From the NCBI GenBank assembly GCA_910586175.1, contig CAJUIJ010000019.1, positions 1-8,021 of the forward strand: 8,021 bases of DNA, given 5' to 3'. This stretch comes from an uncultured Muribaculaceae bacterium. GTDB lineage: Bacteria; Bacteroidota; Bacteroidia; Bacteroidales; Muribaculaceae. The position numbers were made by a program, and so were the translations under genes. The notes beneath the pieces were generated by a model. The model was not told where the DNA came from. It did not search any database and worked only from the letters and a program-made list of their open reading frames with translations. Of the stretch, positions 7,924 to 8,021 are shown one piece after another; position 1 is the stretch's first letter; each line of letters begins with the position of its first letter.

Positions 7924-7950
7924 TAATGAGGAAAAGTAACAAAAAGTTTT

Positions 7951-8021
7951 TTGACCATGAAATGTATTGTTTAATGTCGTTAAACAAGAAGGCTTCATCT
8001 TGACAATATTTTTGTGGTCAA
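7951..8021. repeat. imperfect inverted repeat reaching the window edge
   Basis: The arm 7951-7970 pairs with 8003-8021. Twelve consecutive pairs (7951-7962 with 8010-8021, beginning TTGACCA / TGGTCAA and including two G-T wobbles) are followed by a small internal loop (7963-7964 against 8009) and six more pairs (7965-7970 with 8003-8008). The 32-base loop includes part of a small 6-base-pair inverted repeat (7969-7974 with 7980-7985). The outer end coincides with the last base of the window, so the repeat may be longer. It could be an RNA hairpin at the end of the protease transcript or an element end. No T-tract is visible that would make it a standard terminator. Confidence 0.45.

Noticed and set aside
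7941..7952. AAAAAGTTTTTT as a terminator for the protease gene
   Set aside because: The arms are pure A and T runs with almost no loop and no G/C stem, so it would not form a stable terminator hairpin.
7969..7985. Small hairpin GTTTAA / TTAAAC as a terminator
   Set aside because: Six mostly A-T pairs and no following T-tract; reported only as part of the larger inverted repeat.
1..8021. CRISPR array, tRNA, rRNA, insertion sequence or phage genes
   Set aside because: No regularly spaced repeats, no cloverleaf-like or rRNA-like stretches and no transposase, integrase or phage domains were seen; almost the whole window is accounted for by three genes.

Overview
The window looks like chromosomal DNA of a gut-type Bacteroidota bacterium, probably of the order Bacteroidales. 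A Muribaculaceae- or Prevotella-like source is my best guess, but it is only a guess. The grounds are a SusC/SusD outer-membrane pair, A/T-rich weak translation starts without clear Shine-Dalgarno sequences, a promoter candidate close to the Bacteroides-type TTTG / TAnnTTTG pattern, and a secreted C10 (streptopain-like) protease ending in a short C-terminal tail that resembles a type IX secretion signal. All three genes are on the + strand.

Layout. Positions 1-173 are a leader region: a G/C-rich block that can fold (about 63-120), then an A/T-rich stretch up to the first start codon. Positions 174-3458 encode a SusC-family TonB-dependent transporter, followed after 33 bases by a SusD-family surface lipoprotein (3492-5351). 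The pair is almost certainly one transcript. A strong intrinsic terminator (5372-5404) lies 20 bases after the susD stop and closes this unit. Positions 5405-5490 hold the likely promoter of the third gene; its -33-like TTTG overlaps the terminator T-tract. Positions 5491-7923 encode an 810-residue secreted cysteine protease with a prodomain, an intact Cys/His catalytic pair, a long region of predicted beta-sandwich domains and the sorting-like tail. The last 98 bases hold no gene but contain an imperfect inverted repeat that runs to the window edge.

How the genes may work together. SusC and SusD form a lidded outer-membrane importer, in which the SusD lipoprotein captures ligand over the SusC barrel and TonB energises uptake. 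No glycoside hydrolase, sulfatase or regulator is visible beside the pair, so a glycan substrate cannot be inferred. The adjacent secreted protease makes peptide uptake (as known for RagAB) a reasonable hypothesis, but the terminator and separate promoter mean the protease is not simply part of the same operon.

Overall these are recognisable families in an ordinary arrangement. I found no clear evidence of an undescribed system. The points most worth a second look are the foldable leader, the terminal inverted repeat, the pairing of an enzyme-poor SusCD unit with a protease, and the uncharacterised C-terminal half of the protease.
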